A stretch of DNA of 64,000 nucleotides from Rosa chinensis (Eukaryota > Streptophyta > Magnoliopsida > Rosales > Rosaceae): the NCBI RefSeq assembly GCF_002994745.2, contig NC_037094.1, positions 20,871,001 to 20,935,000 on the forward strand. Direction: 5' to 3'. Below the pieces are notes generated by a model. It made no database searches and was not told where the DNA came from. It saw nothing but the letters and a program-made list of their open reading frames with translations. Shown here one piece after another: positions 1 through 11,034 of this stretch. Within the stretch, counting starts at the first letter, position 1. Every line of letters begins with the position of its first letter. Position numbers and translations under genes: made by a program.

Positions 1-133
1 CGGGGCTGTGACCACTTACCCAATTTTGGGCAAAAAATTGCCCACTTACTCCACCAAGAGTTTTTTAACCTCGTTTACCAAATCCAACAGTATTTGACAG
101 TATTACCCTCATTTTAATTTATAAATTACACTC

Positions 134-137
<4 letters not shown>

Positions 138-226
<89 letters not shown>
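138..226. repeat. (CT)n microsatellite
   Basis: About 88 bp of uninterrupted CT dinucleotides inside the MULE. It produces a false Arg-Glu repeat ORF on the minus strand. It lies next to a pyrimidine-rich stretch that resembles a plant 5' leader, which suggests captured promoter or UTR sequence. Confidence 0.95.
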
Positions 227-228
<2 letters not shown>

Positions 229-1189
229 GAGAGAGAGAGTCTTTCCCTCCCCTCTGCGATTTATTCTCTCTCTCTCCTTCCCCCTCACCGAATTCTTCTC
301 TCACCGGAGACTGACTCCGGCAACGCCGTCATTCCGCCATCCCCGCCGCGCCAAATAAAAGCGCCGCCTCCTCCAAGCAATTTGATCCCCAGCTTGGATC
401 TGTGAAACCCAGTCCAGATCGGATCAGTCCGATCCGATGCGATCCAAGCCGCCACAGATACGACATCGCCCGGCAACCCTCGAACCTGCACCTCCAAGCC
501 ATTCCACCGATGAGTACAGCGAGGCAGCAAACCTAACTACCAACTCGATCTTCCCCTTCCAGCCAGCCACCGTGATCTCATCAACCGGAACAACCATGTC
601 AATCGAGGAACCCGGCCTCGCACCAGACCCACACGTAGTCCACAAGGCCCGTTCGCCAATCCCACACCGATCCCAACCCAATTTGCCCACGCCCCGACAA
701 CTCCTCCACGGGCCTCACACTCCGGTGGGTGCCCAGAGCAATTTCTGGGTGCCCATATCACTAGGGGGCAATAAAGCCTTAATCAGCTTCTTGCAATTTC
801 AGACATTGTGATTATCTATTTGGGTCAATTGGATATGTAAACTTGACTTGTATTGATCGGAATTATGTTTATTGGAGGGGAGTAATATAATTATTGGGAG
901 GCAGTAGACACATTATTGGCCCCAGTAGACTTTGATACGTGGGACCGGGATCACTATAGTGTGGTGTTTTGATAAGTTACATGTTGTTTTCTGTGTATTA
1001 AAGTCAAATTATCTGTGAATCCTACAAAAAGATGCATTTTTGGTGGTCTATTGGGAGGCAGTAGAGACATTGGACTTAGTATTGGGGGGCAATAATATGA
1101 TTATTGGGAACCAATAATATGATTATAAATTGATCAATTGTGCCTGTAGTGTATTCATTTTGGTTTTGGGAGTTCATACAATTCACTGG

Positions 1190-1268
1190 ACGGCAATAAT
1201 ATGATTTTTAGGAGGCAATAATATGATTACTGGGGGGCAGTAATATGATTACTGGGGGGCAATAATAG
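1190..1268. repeat. ~25-bp degenerate tandem repeat
   Basis: Four imperfect copies of a unit like GGGGGGCAATAATATGATTA sit side by side; scattered related copies occur from about 1040. The repeat lies inside the MULE, just before the 21-bp minisatellite. Confidence 0.7.
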
Positions 1269-1275
1269 CCGGATT

Positions 1276-1380
1276 CCGGATTCCAGTCATCGGTCGTCGG
1301 ATTTCGGTTACCGGTTCCCGGAATCCGGTCATTGGTCGCCGGAATCCGGTCACCGTTCGCCGGAGTCCGGTCACCGGTCG
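1276..1380. repeat. 21-bp minisatellite, five units
   Basis: Five consecutive 21-bp units (such as the one at 1360-1380) of the form CCGGAnTCCGGTCAnnGGTCG, followed by a partial sixth. Because 21 is a multiple of three, the minus strand encodes a seven-residue repeat rich in Arg, Pro, Thr and Gly. I see no gene signals around it and treat it as a satellite-like repeat in the MULE. Confidence 0.85.
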
Positions 1381-1613
1381 CCGGAGACCGCGCCGGTCAC
1401 TGGTCACCGGAGCACAGCAAGGTGGAAGGTGACTTCTCTCTCTAAGTGAGAAAGAAGGAGATGGCAAAAAAGTCTCAAAAAAAAAGAAAAAAGAATTAAT
1501 TGGGTAAAGGGGAAATAATCCCTTAGAGTGTTTTGGGTAAATGGGGTTAAAAAACAGTTGGTGGAGCAAGTGGGCAATTTTTAGCCTAAAATCGGGTAAA
1601 TGATCATTTTCCC

Positions 1614-1708
1614 TATTTATACCATATTAATTCAATATCGAATATACATATATAAATTTCTGTATGAATTATATATATACATATATAATATAATTATATA
1701 TATGTTTG

Positions 1709-1745
<37 letters not shown>

Positions 1746-2123
1746 CGTTAAAAAAATTATATACAAATATGTGTATACAAATTAAAAAAAAATTATATAT
1801 ATATATATAACGAAAAAAAAAAAAAAAACTAAAATAATATATTTTATTTTTAGATGAAAACCAAAATAATTTAGAGCCATTAGATTTTGGAAGGATAAGA
1901 TAGTCTTTTTACTTAAGAATTACATGGCATGATTTGGCAAATAGTTGACATGACATGACATGACACCTAGGATTGAGGCCACAAATCTTAGGCCTCATTG
2001 AGGCCACAAATCATTTTCCTTGTCATTTATTCTATAATAAATAAATAAAATTCCTATCATGTACTATATTCCCTTTTCTGTTTTTATTTATTTAAAGTTA
2101 CCATTTAAACCTTTACATATTAT
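1614..2123. other. AT-rich spacer, no gene seen
   Basis: Sequence between two MULEs. It holds a TA microsatellite near 1710-1741, poly-A runs, a short TGACA tandem run near 1945-1965, and a 21-bp duplication with GAGGCCACAAATC at about 1974-2011. No coding potential recognised. Confidence 0.7.
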
Positions 2124-2732
2124 ATTTTATAGGGTGGTGCTATTCACACACCCCTTCGTTTTTTTTATTACTTCAATTCAAATCTTTTTTTACAAATTAT
2201 CCTAACTACCCTCCCTTGTAATTTTTTTTAAAATATTTTTTTCTTTTTTCATTTTTCTTTTTATATTTAGCAAGTCAATTATAAATCAAACATCATTATG
2301 CAATAAATCAATTTTCTTTTACTTATAAATAAAGGAAAAATAATACGTTAATTAAGGGCAATGACCTGTATTATTAGACGAGGAATATGCTTCACAGGTA
2401 ATTACGTTCATCCAATTGAATCTAAATTGCAAAGTTTGTCCTCATACAAGTAGGAGGGGTAAGACACATGCTTTACTCCCTTGTTGTCTCGGGTTCCAAT
2501 ATTGCACCTAGCTTACTAGAGTTTCTCGTCTCTTATAAATTGGCAATAAACCTTTTTCAAACGCTAAACGCAGTTTGCAAATTTGAGAAATTTGTAGGTA
2601 CAAAAAAAAAAATAGAGTAGTTCATAATTAATTGAGTCAAATAAGACGAGAAATAGACACGATCTGTTATTGTTATTTTTGTTATTCCGCTGCATACTCT
2701 GTGATTGTGTGATTTTCCTACTATATTATTGC

Positions 2733-3419
2733 AATGGGTGGTAATGAAAGTGAAGGTCAGAGTTCCAAGATCAATGAGGTCCAAAAAGTTGAGGTTTATG
2801 TCTGAAGTTCAGACGGTGGTTCTTTTGGGGGTACGAAGCTCAATGGGACCAATTTCCGAATGTGGAAGAAGATTATGTCTGTCCACCTTCATGGCATACA
2901 CAAGATGGGGCATGTGACAGGAACAACCAAAGCACCTAGTGAGGAAGATGTGGATGCCTTTACTAAATGGGAGGATGATGATGGATTTGTGATGACAATT
3001 TTATTCAAAGCCATGACTGAAGATGTGCTACAATTGGTGGAAGAGTGTGAGATTGCTAAAGCAATAGGGAAGACATTGGGGCACCTATACACAAATGAGT
3101 ATGATTTTATACAGGTTCATGAATTGATGTGCAAAGCTGGCAGTATGCAACAGAATGGGCAACCAGTAGCTGTGTATTTCACCAAGCTGAAGAATGTATG
3201 GGTTGAAATTGATCAGAAGCGTCCTTGCAAGATCAAGAACCAGGAAGATCTTGTGTGGTACCAGAAGGAAAAGGAACTTGAAAGGGTTCATGTATTCTTG
3301 AGAGGGCTTGATGAGAAGCATAGCAGTGCAAAGGGAGAATTGCTTAGAATGATAGATCCTCCTAGTCTAAACACAATTTTCACATATGTACGCAAGGATG
3401 AGTCTCAACAGGAAAGTGT
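2733..3419 (+). pseudogene. copia gag, 5' part (UBN2-type), broken
   Basis: Starts with the likely family start codon (MGGNESEGQ), which is also seen in the second copia copy at about 56655. A TGA stop falls about 24 codons in. From 2822 the frame is open through the typical copia gag core: LNGTNFRMWKKIMS (substrate-like head), then WEDDDGF, VYFTKLKNVW and the conserved FLRGLDEKHSSAKGELLRM. It runs to QQESV, where the CACTA element begins, and the same reading resumes after 7603 with KHGQVEVSSL. Gag would form the virus-like particle; this copy cannot, because of the early stop and the 4.2-kb insertion. Confidence 0.85.
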
Positions 3420-4924
3420 CACTACTATAGAAATTGAAACAGACGACGGGCAAAAACTGTCGTCTGACATAGAGGCTGACCGTCGTATATCGAGGCGCCG
3501 TCTGATGAATGGCTATTGTAGGGAACCGTCGTATGAAGGGATCGATAGCATGTTGGCAGTATGTCGGCAGCCTGTCGACAGCATTAGCAGTTATGTGACT
3601 ATTCTCCAGATAACGGGCGACTTTAAAAACTGTTGTGTAATTGCGATTCAGAGGTCGCTTTATTTTATGACCATTGTGTGAGTTTTATTCAGACAACAAT
3701 TTTTATTTTGTAGCTGTCGTGACTTTGTATACATTCGACAGTTCTTGTGACAAAAAATGTGGTGTGAAGACAAACAATTCAATGTATTTGTGCTTTGAGA
3801 TGACACATTGAGCTTTTACCATTGTGCTATAACGTGTTGGACAATAATTTTTATTTATTCTTGTTGTCTAATTGTTACAAAGGTTCTAAACAATCAAATT
3901 AACTCAAATCTTACCATATGTAAAATGTATTCAGTAAATTGATATAAAAAAGGGAGTATTTCCCTAATATCCATACATAAAAACACTAATAGGCATCTGT
4001 TCCTTCCATGTATCAAAACCAAGTCTCTTTTATCTAACTCTCATCTTCCTTCCATTTTTGCTGCTTGAAATCAATAGTAATCTGCAGAGTAAGTCCTAGA
4101 ATCCCATTTCTTGACTAAGAGGCATCTCTCTGCAACCTCTTGTTGACATCAGCAACTTATTTATAATACATATTCACCATACTTAAAACCAAAGCCCATT
4201 CGTTATCATACCAAGACACAAGCTTCATAAAGTTGTCATTCAAATTCCAACCATGGCATCGAAAATGCTCGACCTGCAACATAACATAAGGTGCACTCAC
4301 TGAGAAATAGCTCATGCATTTGCCATGAAAAAGATCGAAAAGAAAGACATACAAACTTGCTATAGCAAGAGAAAAATCTCAATTCTATTATAATCACACA
4401 CACAGAGCTATTTATCATGATCCAATCAAATTGCATAATAAAAACACATAAAAAAACAATCCAGAATTGATCAGAAACATGAAAGAGCATCAAAACAATG
4501 GAATCAAAGTTGGTAAACAGAATGATGGAAGAGATTCAAATAACAAATAAACTTTAAAATTCAAATAACAGAATTATGTGACATAGAAAAGTGGAAAAAC
4601 ATGTCTACCTCACTATTGAGAGGAAGGAGGAATAGAAAGGCAACCAATTTGTATATTTCGTCCAATTTAATCATACCTTTACACCCACACTGAGGAAAGG
4701 GCAGCCATACATGAATCGTAAAATATAGCCGGCACCAAATCCAATTTTTGCTTCTTTAAATCTTTCCAAAACCAATACACGGTTGCATTAGCCTTGTTAA
4801 AAGGTACAAAGGAAGAGAACACACTCTTAAAACTTGCAAAGACAGAACTCTTTACAATATAAAGGTGGTCAAGAAAATATCCTGTGAGTGCACCAACAAT
4901 AACTAAGTCAGAACGAAGCTACTG

Positions 4925-5261
4925 TTAACTCAGAGAACCAAAAATATATGGAAGAAGTACAGTCACAGATGTTAGAACAGATACAGCAGTTATTGCCATT
5001 AAAACTGTATTATTTGTAGTCCTAACAACCTCATCTAAAGTTACCAAGTCCTTTTTCAGTAACATGTCAGTATCAAGACCTGCATTTGAAAAGCAGTAAC
5101 ATAGTGTGCTAGTGTGCTACTTAAAGGTTGTGCTAAAGAACTAGTACAAAAATTGTTCTAAATAACAGCGAGATCGGAGGTTCAAATCTTCATTGAAAAG
5201 GAAATATAATACATCACTCACCATTTGTATGCTCCTGAAGTTTTTCCATGAGAATTTTGGC
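4925..5261 (-). pseudogene. captured exons of an unidentified gene, ending in a hydrophobic tail
   Basis: Two minus-strand exon-like pieces fit in phase. 5261-5222 is preceded by TTTGCAG and followed by GTGAGT and reads AKILMEKLQEHTN. 5079-4925 is preceded by AATGCAG and reads GLDTDMLLKKDLVTLDEVV, then a hydrophobic stretch (VLMAITAVSVLTSVTVLLPY) and a TAA stop. Further exon-like pieces bounded by GT lie at about 6330-6420 and 5355-5400, but their phase does not join cleanly. I do not recognise the protein. The tail suggests a membrane anchor. The most likely origin is host DNA copied into the CACTA element. Confidence 0.45.
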
Positions 5262-6674
5262 CTGCAAATTAGATTCAACGTTACATCAACTACACATGTA
5301 TATCAATCAGAAAGGCCAATCATGGAACACTACTAAGTTCTCAAGCAATACCTAATCTTGGCGTCTCTGTCCTTCAAAGCAAATCTCTGGATGCTCATGC
5401 TTATGATAACACTTTTTACAATATAAAGGTGATCAAGAACTTTAGGACAACTATCATTGGATTAATTCCTGGAAGTACTTGGTAAGAAATCATGATTACA
5501 TTAATATGCACATGCTTAGTAAAGTGGTAAACTGTAGGTAAACTATACAGGATGAGTCGATAGGCTGCCTGGCTCTTCTTTCCCTGATTTATCTTGCACT
5601 TACAACCTAGGCAGCTCCAGAGAAATCATTTTAGGAAACATAGTTTATAGACACTACAAACACAGAGCAGGCGGCCAAATTTTACTGATAGAAAATTGGT
5701 CCTATGGTAAATTACATGTGATGTCTGCATTGAATGACAACATTCTTAAAATCAACTGAAACTTTTCTGGTCATCATCATAATAAGTGACCCATGGAACT
5801 AATAATATGTTTCCAGAATATATCAAGTACACATCACTTTAGAAATCAATAGTAACCATATTAAATGATATGTGCACAAGTGTGTTTGTGTACATTCGTA
5901 TAAATGAGAAACATTTGATTTGATTCGCATCTAGCTTTTTCACTACATGGCAAATTACTTCTTAAAAGGGCATCCTATAATGCCTAAATTAAAAGTTTGG
6001 GGTTTGACTACCTTTAAACTACATGGGAATACCAAATCAAGCATCAAAACAAAAAAAAACTCAACCAAGATGCCCAATAATACAACAGAATAATTCTCTG
6101 CCAAACTTCAACAAAGCAAGATTCGTACCATCTAATGCAAAAGAACAAACAAATTGGTAGTACTAAATGATGCTACAAGATCAAACAGCTAAAGTTACTA
6201 TGCATTTAACTGAGATAGGAACAGAATAACTATTCTACATAATTTCCAATACTAAATGATGCTACAAAGATTAAGCTACAATCACTTAAAAAGTGGTGTA
6301 AAAGCGAGTTAAACACAAACTTACAAACTAGCATATATATCTTCATTAAGACCAACCCGCCATCTGCTGCTATGAACAAGAAGCTCACTCATCCTCAAAG
6401 ATACCACCATAAGAACTCCCCAAAACTCTGAAATTTTGCAATGAGAAGAAAGTTAGAAATTAGAGAGAAGAACACCATTGCCGAAAGATCTGAAGAACCC
6501 TAGAGGTTACCCATTAGGTTTTCTACCGCCTTTGAACTTAGAAAACCCCAAACCAATCAGTTCACACAAAAAAAACACAATTCAATTCCTTTAATTTTAG
6601 GTCTCAGAAACGAAACAAGAAGATGACGATGAAGAACAGGCATCAGAAATTGCAAGAGAGAGGGGGGTTGTTAC

Positions 6675-6816
6675 CAATGAGATTGTTAGATTTGATGTTG
6701 GTCTGAGCGCGGTCGGAGTAGAGCCCGAAGTTGTTGGGGTCGACGGCGATGGCCTGGGTGTAGAGGTCAACGGCGAGCTCAAAGTGGTCGTCGATGAAGG
6801 CCTTCGCTAACCCATT
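6675..6816 (-). pseudogene. SGT1: captured SGT1 exon 1 fragment (TPR)
   Basis: The minus strand reads GLAKAFIDDHFELAVDLYTQ followed by AIAVDPNN, YSDRAQTNIK. This is the first tetratricopeptide repeat of plant SGT1, the co-chaperone that works with HSP90 and RAR1 in immune receptor stability and with SCF ligases. A splice donor (GTAACA) follows directly. The annotated family start (an ATG a few residues earlier) is not preserved, and no CS or SGS domain follows. It is therefore a captured exon inside the CACTA element, not a gene. Confidence 0.75.
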
Positions 6817-6912
6817 AGGTTTTGGTTGGGGTTTGTCGAGAAGAGAGACAGAGAGAGCTTTGGTTGGGGTTTGTAGAAAAAGAGATAGGGTTTGACGAGA
6901 AAGGGTATGCCA

Positions 6913-6916
<4 letters not shown>

Positions 6917-6966
<50 letters not shown>
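6917..6966. repeat. (GA)n microsatellite
   Basis: About 48 bp of GA dinucleotides, adjacent to the captured SGT1 piece and probably part of its 5' leader. It causes false Arg-Glu and Leu-Ser ORFs on the two strands. Confidence 0.95.
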
Positions 6967-6967
<1 letters not shown>

Positions 6968-7603
6968 CGGGGTTTCTCAAGAAGAGAGAGTGTCGAGGTT
7001 GCCAGTGAGTATCGAGTGTGAGGCGAGTTGAGAGATGATTTTGATTTTGGGTTTGGGACTGTAGAGAGTGAGACGAGTTGAGAGTGAGGTACTGTCGAGA
7101 GAGGGTTTTGGTACCCAATTTTGTTAAATAACATCCTTAGTGTTAGGGTTTCAAGCCCAGTCCTATCAATTTGGACAAGGACTCACACAACAGATTTGTG
7201 TAAGAATGTGCTCTGAATGTAGCCATTCAAATTTAGGTTTTGTCACCTATTAAATTGACTTCCCTCCTTGGGGAGTTGGAGAAAAATGGTGGTGGGAAAT
7301 CTCCCTCCTTTCTGTTAAATATATTAATCAGACCACAGTTTTATTGTTTCTCGTGGTATGATTAATACATGTTGGGGGAAAATTTGAGGTTCGCGATGGG
7401 GTTTGGCACCACAGACTTGGTAGGAAACTTGCTGCTCAATTGTTTTAGGGTCACACAATGGTTCTATCCTTAAACGTCTTCTGAACTAACTCATAATTCC
7501 ACATCAGATGACAGGTTTTATAAAAACGACGTCAAAAAAAAAAAATCAATCAGACGACGGAAAACTATGATGCGTCGTCTGATTCAATTTTTTAGTAGTG
7601 TGT

Positions 7604-9411
7604 CAAACATGGACAAGTTGAAGTATCTAGCCTAGCCATTCAGGCCAAGTCACCGACACCTTTCCTTCAGCTCTTATTGCAATGACCTTGGACATGTGCG
7701 AGAGACTTGTTGAAAACTGAATGGATACCCTAAAAAGAAAGGTTATCATCCTAAGGCGAAGGCAGCTGCGGTTCAGTTGGTCCAAGAACCAGACTTCCAT
7801 GGTGTGGCTGGACATGATCATCGTACTATAGGTGGGGCTACTCCTACAGCCTCTATAGCTTGTCGTGGTAAGATTGGTATGGCTTTAAAGATTTCTAACT
7901 TTGTTGGTTCTGATATATGGATTATTGATTCTGGTACCTCTGATCATATGACTTATGATAAATCATATTTTACTGAATTGTCTTCTCCACTAGTGTCCTA
8001 TGTAACCAATGCCAATAGTGTGTTACTGTCATGGTCAGTTCGTACAACCCACACCTTAGAACTTCATAATATGTTATATGTGCCTAACTTGTCTCATCAT
8101 TTGATTTCTCTTCCCCAGTTGAATATTGAGTCTAAATGCTCTGCAACGTTTTATCCTATGTATGTGATTTTTCAAGATCTTCTCACCAGGGAGATAATCG
8201 GTCGGGGGTATCTGAGAGGCAGGTTGTTCCATCTGGATCAGGCATACGCAAGGGAGAAACCAGGAGCACAGTCCCGTGCCGCTTTGAATTCGAGTTCTGA
8301 TATACTAAGTGAAATTTGGTTGTGGCATCGCCGTCTAGGGCATCCCTCTTTTAGTCTTATGAGAAAAACCATGCCTACTTTGTTTATTGGTGTGGATGAG
8401 TCTGTTTTACATTGTGAAACATGTGTTTTGGCCAAGAGTCATTGTGCTACTTATTCTCCTAGTATTTCTAATAAAAGTGTTATTTCTTTTGAGTTGATTC
8501 ATTCTGATGTTTGGGGACCTTCTAGAGAGCCCATTGTATTGAGTATGAGATACTTTGTTTTGTTTATTGATGATTGTACGAGATTGTCATGGGTTGCTCT
8601 TCTTAAAACCAAAGATGAAGTATTTCCAGCTTTTCAAACCTTTCGTACTCTTGTTCAAACACAGTATCATAGCACCATTAATGTCCTTCGTTTTGACAAT
8701 GGGGGAGAATATGTTAATCATGTTTTTCAAGAGTTTTTCAAAACCCATGGGATCGTTCACCAAACCACATGTCCACAAACACCAGAACAAAATGGAGTGT
8801 CTGAAAGGAAAAATCTTCATTTACTTTATATGGCTCGTGCCCTTCTCTTTAGCGCTCATATGCCCAAGTATCTTTAGGGCGATGCGGTACATGCTTCCTC
8901 CCATCTTATCAATCGCCTTCCATCCAGTGTCCTTCAGGGCAAAATTTCATTTGAGGTTCTCGCAACTCATGTCTTCTTACCTTCATTTCATAATCTTCCA
9001 GCTTGTGTCTTTGGTTGTGTTGCTTTTGTTCATGTCCCTAAAAACCAGAGGTCTAAGTTGGATGCCCGGGCACTTAAGTGTGTGTTTGTTGGTTATGGAG
9101 GCTATCAGAAAGTGTACAAGTGCTATCATCCACCTACCAGAAAGTACTATGTCACTATGGATGTTACTTTCTTTAAGGACATGAGCTATTTTTCCTCTTC
9201 AGATACAACTCTTCAGGGGGAGAATTCATATTTTGAAGAGCTGTATCATGGAGAGGGGGAGGAATCAGAAGGAGGAGGAGAGGAAGTCACGCAGGCTGGA
9301 GGTTTTTTGACGGATCCAGTTGAGACCATCAACCCGTCACCTCCAAACGTAGAAGCTCCAAACATCCAGGCACTAGTTTCAGTCGCTGAAAGTGAAGTTT
9401 CAAACACAACT
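7604..9411 (+). pseudogene. copia gag end, protease and integrase, broken
   Basis: Continues the gag frame after the CACTA insertion. Domains in order: zinc-knuckle region near 7680-7740 (DLGH then CWKLNGYPK, frame disturbed); protease with WIIDSGTSDHMTYD (active-site DSG) near 7915; GAG-pre-integrase with HRRLGHPSF and CETCVLAKSH; integrase core with DVWGPSREP, LFIDDCTR, LRFDNGGEYVN and PEQNGVSERKN (the D, D and E of the catalytic triad). A TAG stop at 8875, where the family has Trp (KYLWGDA), interrupts integrase; the frame stays open after it to 9411. A solo LTR then cuts the polyprotein in the linker before reverse transcriptase. Confidence 0.9.
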
Positions 9412-10107
9412 TGTCACGCCCCCAAATCCGAGGCCAATATTGTACTGAAATATGGCTCATGAATTTGTGACGTGAGCCAAACTAAACAAAAAACTTCCTT
9501 TTGAATAAATTGAAAGAAAGTAAAAGACTATATATAGGTATGTCTGAATAGTACTTTTATTAGGAAACGAAATCATTATTTATACAATACCAAAGTTTAG
9601 CAAAATATATTATAGTACTCATTCTCTTGAAATAGTAGTAGGAAAAACTTTCTTTTATTTAGTAGGTTCATCCCTTTTTTCCCATGCATCTACTCGTTAC
9701 CTGAAAACATGAAGGTGTAGCATCATGAGTAACACAGACCCAGTAAGTATAGCTTACATTCTTATATTAATGTGTCTTATAAGAAATCAAAACTGAACAA
9801 CCAAGTAAAAGTGTACCGAGAACCATTTATATGTTCACACCAAATCTTAATTATGTATTTGTATACACACAACAGACACACATATATATAAACGATTATA
9901 AAACTGGTAATAAATCACATAGTCACATCTCTTTATCGAATCAACAAATACTGCAGCAATAATAGGTGCAAATAACCTTAAAACAATGCATGCTCGATTC
10001 TCTTCTCACTTAACACCATAACATATTAATAACATGTTGCAAACATATATTTGATCAAAATAAATATTTGTATACTTCTCTTCTTAGTGAATATTTCAGA
10101 TTAACTG

Positions 10108-10620
10108 GTATCAACTCATAAATCCACGTGCTAGGGTCCATAATACCAAAGCACGGGTAAGTCAGATTGACTGGTAACAATTCATAAATCCACATGCTAG
10201 GGTCCATAATACCAAAGCACGGGTAAGTCAGATTGACTGGTAACAATTCATAAATCCACATGCTAGGGTCCAACGTACTATACCAAAGCATGGGACAGCC
10301 GCAGCATACTAAGGACACTACCAAAGTATGTATACTCAAAGTAAGCAACCTTCATAAGAGTATAATAGTGCACTATCTGTAGGGACTAGGGCCCAACAAT
10401 TCATAAATCATAAATCCACGTGCTAGGGTCCATAATACCAAAGCACGGGTAAGCCAGATTGACTGGTAACAAATCATAAATCCACATGCTAGGGTCCAAC
10501 GTACTATACCAAAGCATGGGACAGCAGCATACCAAGGACACTACCAAAGTATGTATACTCAAAGTAAGCAACCTTCCTAAGAGTATAATAGTGCACTATC
10601 TGTAGGGACTAGGGCCCAAG
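10108..10620. repeat. 66-bp tandem repeats within a larger duplication
   Basis: Units of about 66 bp with CATAAATCCACnTGCTAGGG and AAAGCACGGGTAAG repeat three times from 10108. Then a second block starting near 10398 repeats the last two units plus the following 150 bp, up to CTATCTGTAGGGACTAGGGC. The repeat is part of the solo gypsy LTR. On the minus strand it gives a spurious 22-residue repeated ORF. Confidence 0.9.
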
Positions 10621-10821
10621 GCTAACTTCTCATATCACAACACACTTTTACCAGTAATTCACTTAAGCACGGGATAGTACTAATCACCCGATTTCACATC
10701 TCCAGATATAATTACGTCAATAAAGCATAGTAAACTTTAAGTAGTAAATAAAACAGCTACATAAATAGTAACAAAGCATATAAACAAGCTTACATAAATA
10801 TAACTGAAATTGTGTGGACAA

Positions 10822-10830
<9 letters not shown>

Positions 10831-10861
<31 letters not shown>
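10831..10861. repeat. (TA)n microsatellite
   Basis: About 30 bp of TA dinucleotides inside the solo gypsy LTR, followed by TG/TA-rich sequence. Confidence 0.9.
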
Positions 10862-10871
<10 letters not shown>

Positions 10872-10897
10872 ATAATTATGTGTGTACATATATATAT

Positions 10898-11034
10898 AAT
10901 TAAACTTGAAAGTAATTGCGGAATAAAATAAAGGTACTGCAAATTAAACTTGAAAGTAAATGTGCAATAAAATAAAGGTACTGCAAATTAAACTTGAAAG
11001 TAAATGTGCAATAAAATAAAGGTACTGCAAATTA
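10898..11034. repeat. 44-bp tandem repeat, three units
   Basis: Three copies start at 10898, 10942 and 10986. Each begins AATTAAACTTGAAAGTAA and ends AATAAAGGTACTGCA. The last two are almost identical. Part of the solo LTR. Confidence 0.9.

Larger units (their letters stand above)
2..1613. mobile_element. Mutator-like element (MULE), non-autonomous
   Basis: The two ends are inverted copies of each other over about 90 bp. The left end reads GGGGCTGTGACCACTTACCC and the right end, reverse-complemented, reads GGGAAAATGATCATTTACCC; both continue into a shared stretch around TTGCCCACTT. Long inverted ends and GGG/CCC termini are typical of MULEs. The left border is at the window edge, so the 9-bp target duplication cannot be checked. 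No transposase is present. The interior holds a long CT tract, a GC-rich stretch at about 300-740 related to the MULE at 48727-50283, and two short tandem repeats. ORFs in it (for example 437-811) look like fragments of cargo, not a gene. Confidence 0.75.
3420..7600. mobile_element. CACTA (En/Spm-like) transposon, non-autonomous, with captured gene pieces
   Basis: Begins CACTACTATAGAAATTG and ends CAATTTTTTAGTAGTG, matching inverted CACTA termini. The 3-bp duplication TGT flanks it (3417-3419, 7601-7603), and removing it joins the copia gag reading frame. Subterminal repeats built on CAGACGACGG and CCGTCGTC lie at 3437-3560 and 7525-7590. No transposase is seen. The interior contains minus-strand exon-like pieces, including the first TPR exon of SGT1. 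Confidence 0.9.

Noticed and set aside
119..304. ORF with a long Arg-Glu repeat (similar at 6822-7031, 25799 end, 48937)
   Set aside because: It is the translation of (CT)n/(GA)n microsatellites, not a protein.
437..811. 124-codon Pro/Ser-rich ORF in the first MULE as a gene
   Set aside because: The related stretch at 48985-49440 does not keep the same frame, so this is cargo or leader DNA.
5160..5205. B-box-like GGTTCAAATC as a SINE
   Set aside because: No matching A box at the right distance and no target duplication; it lies in an intron-like stretch of the CACTA.
10085..10620. Regularly repeated units that could suggest a CRISPR array
   Set aside because: Adjacent 66-bp units with no spacers, inside a plant gypsy LTR; eukaryotic DNA.
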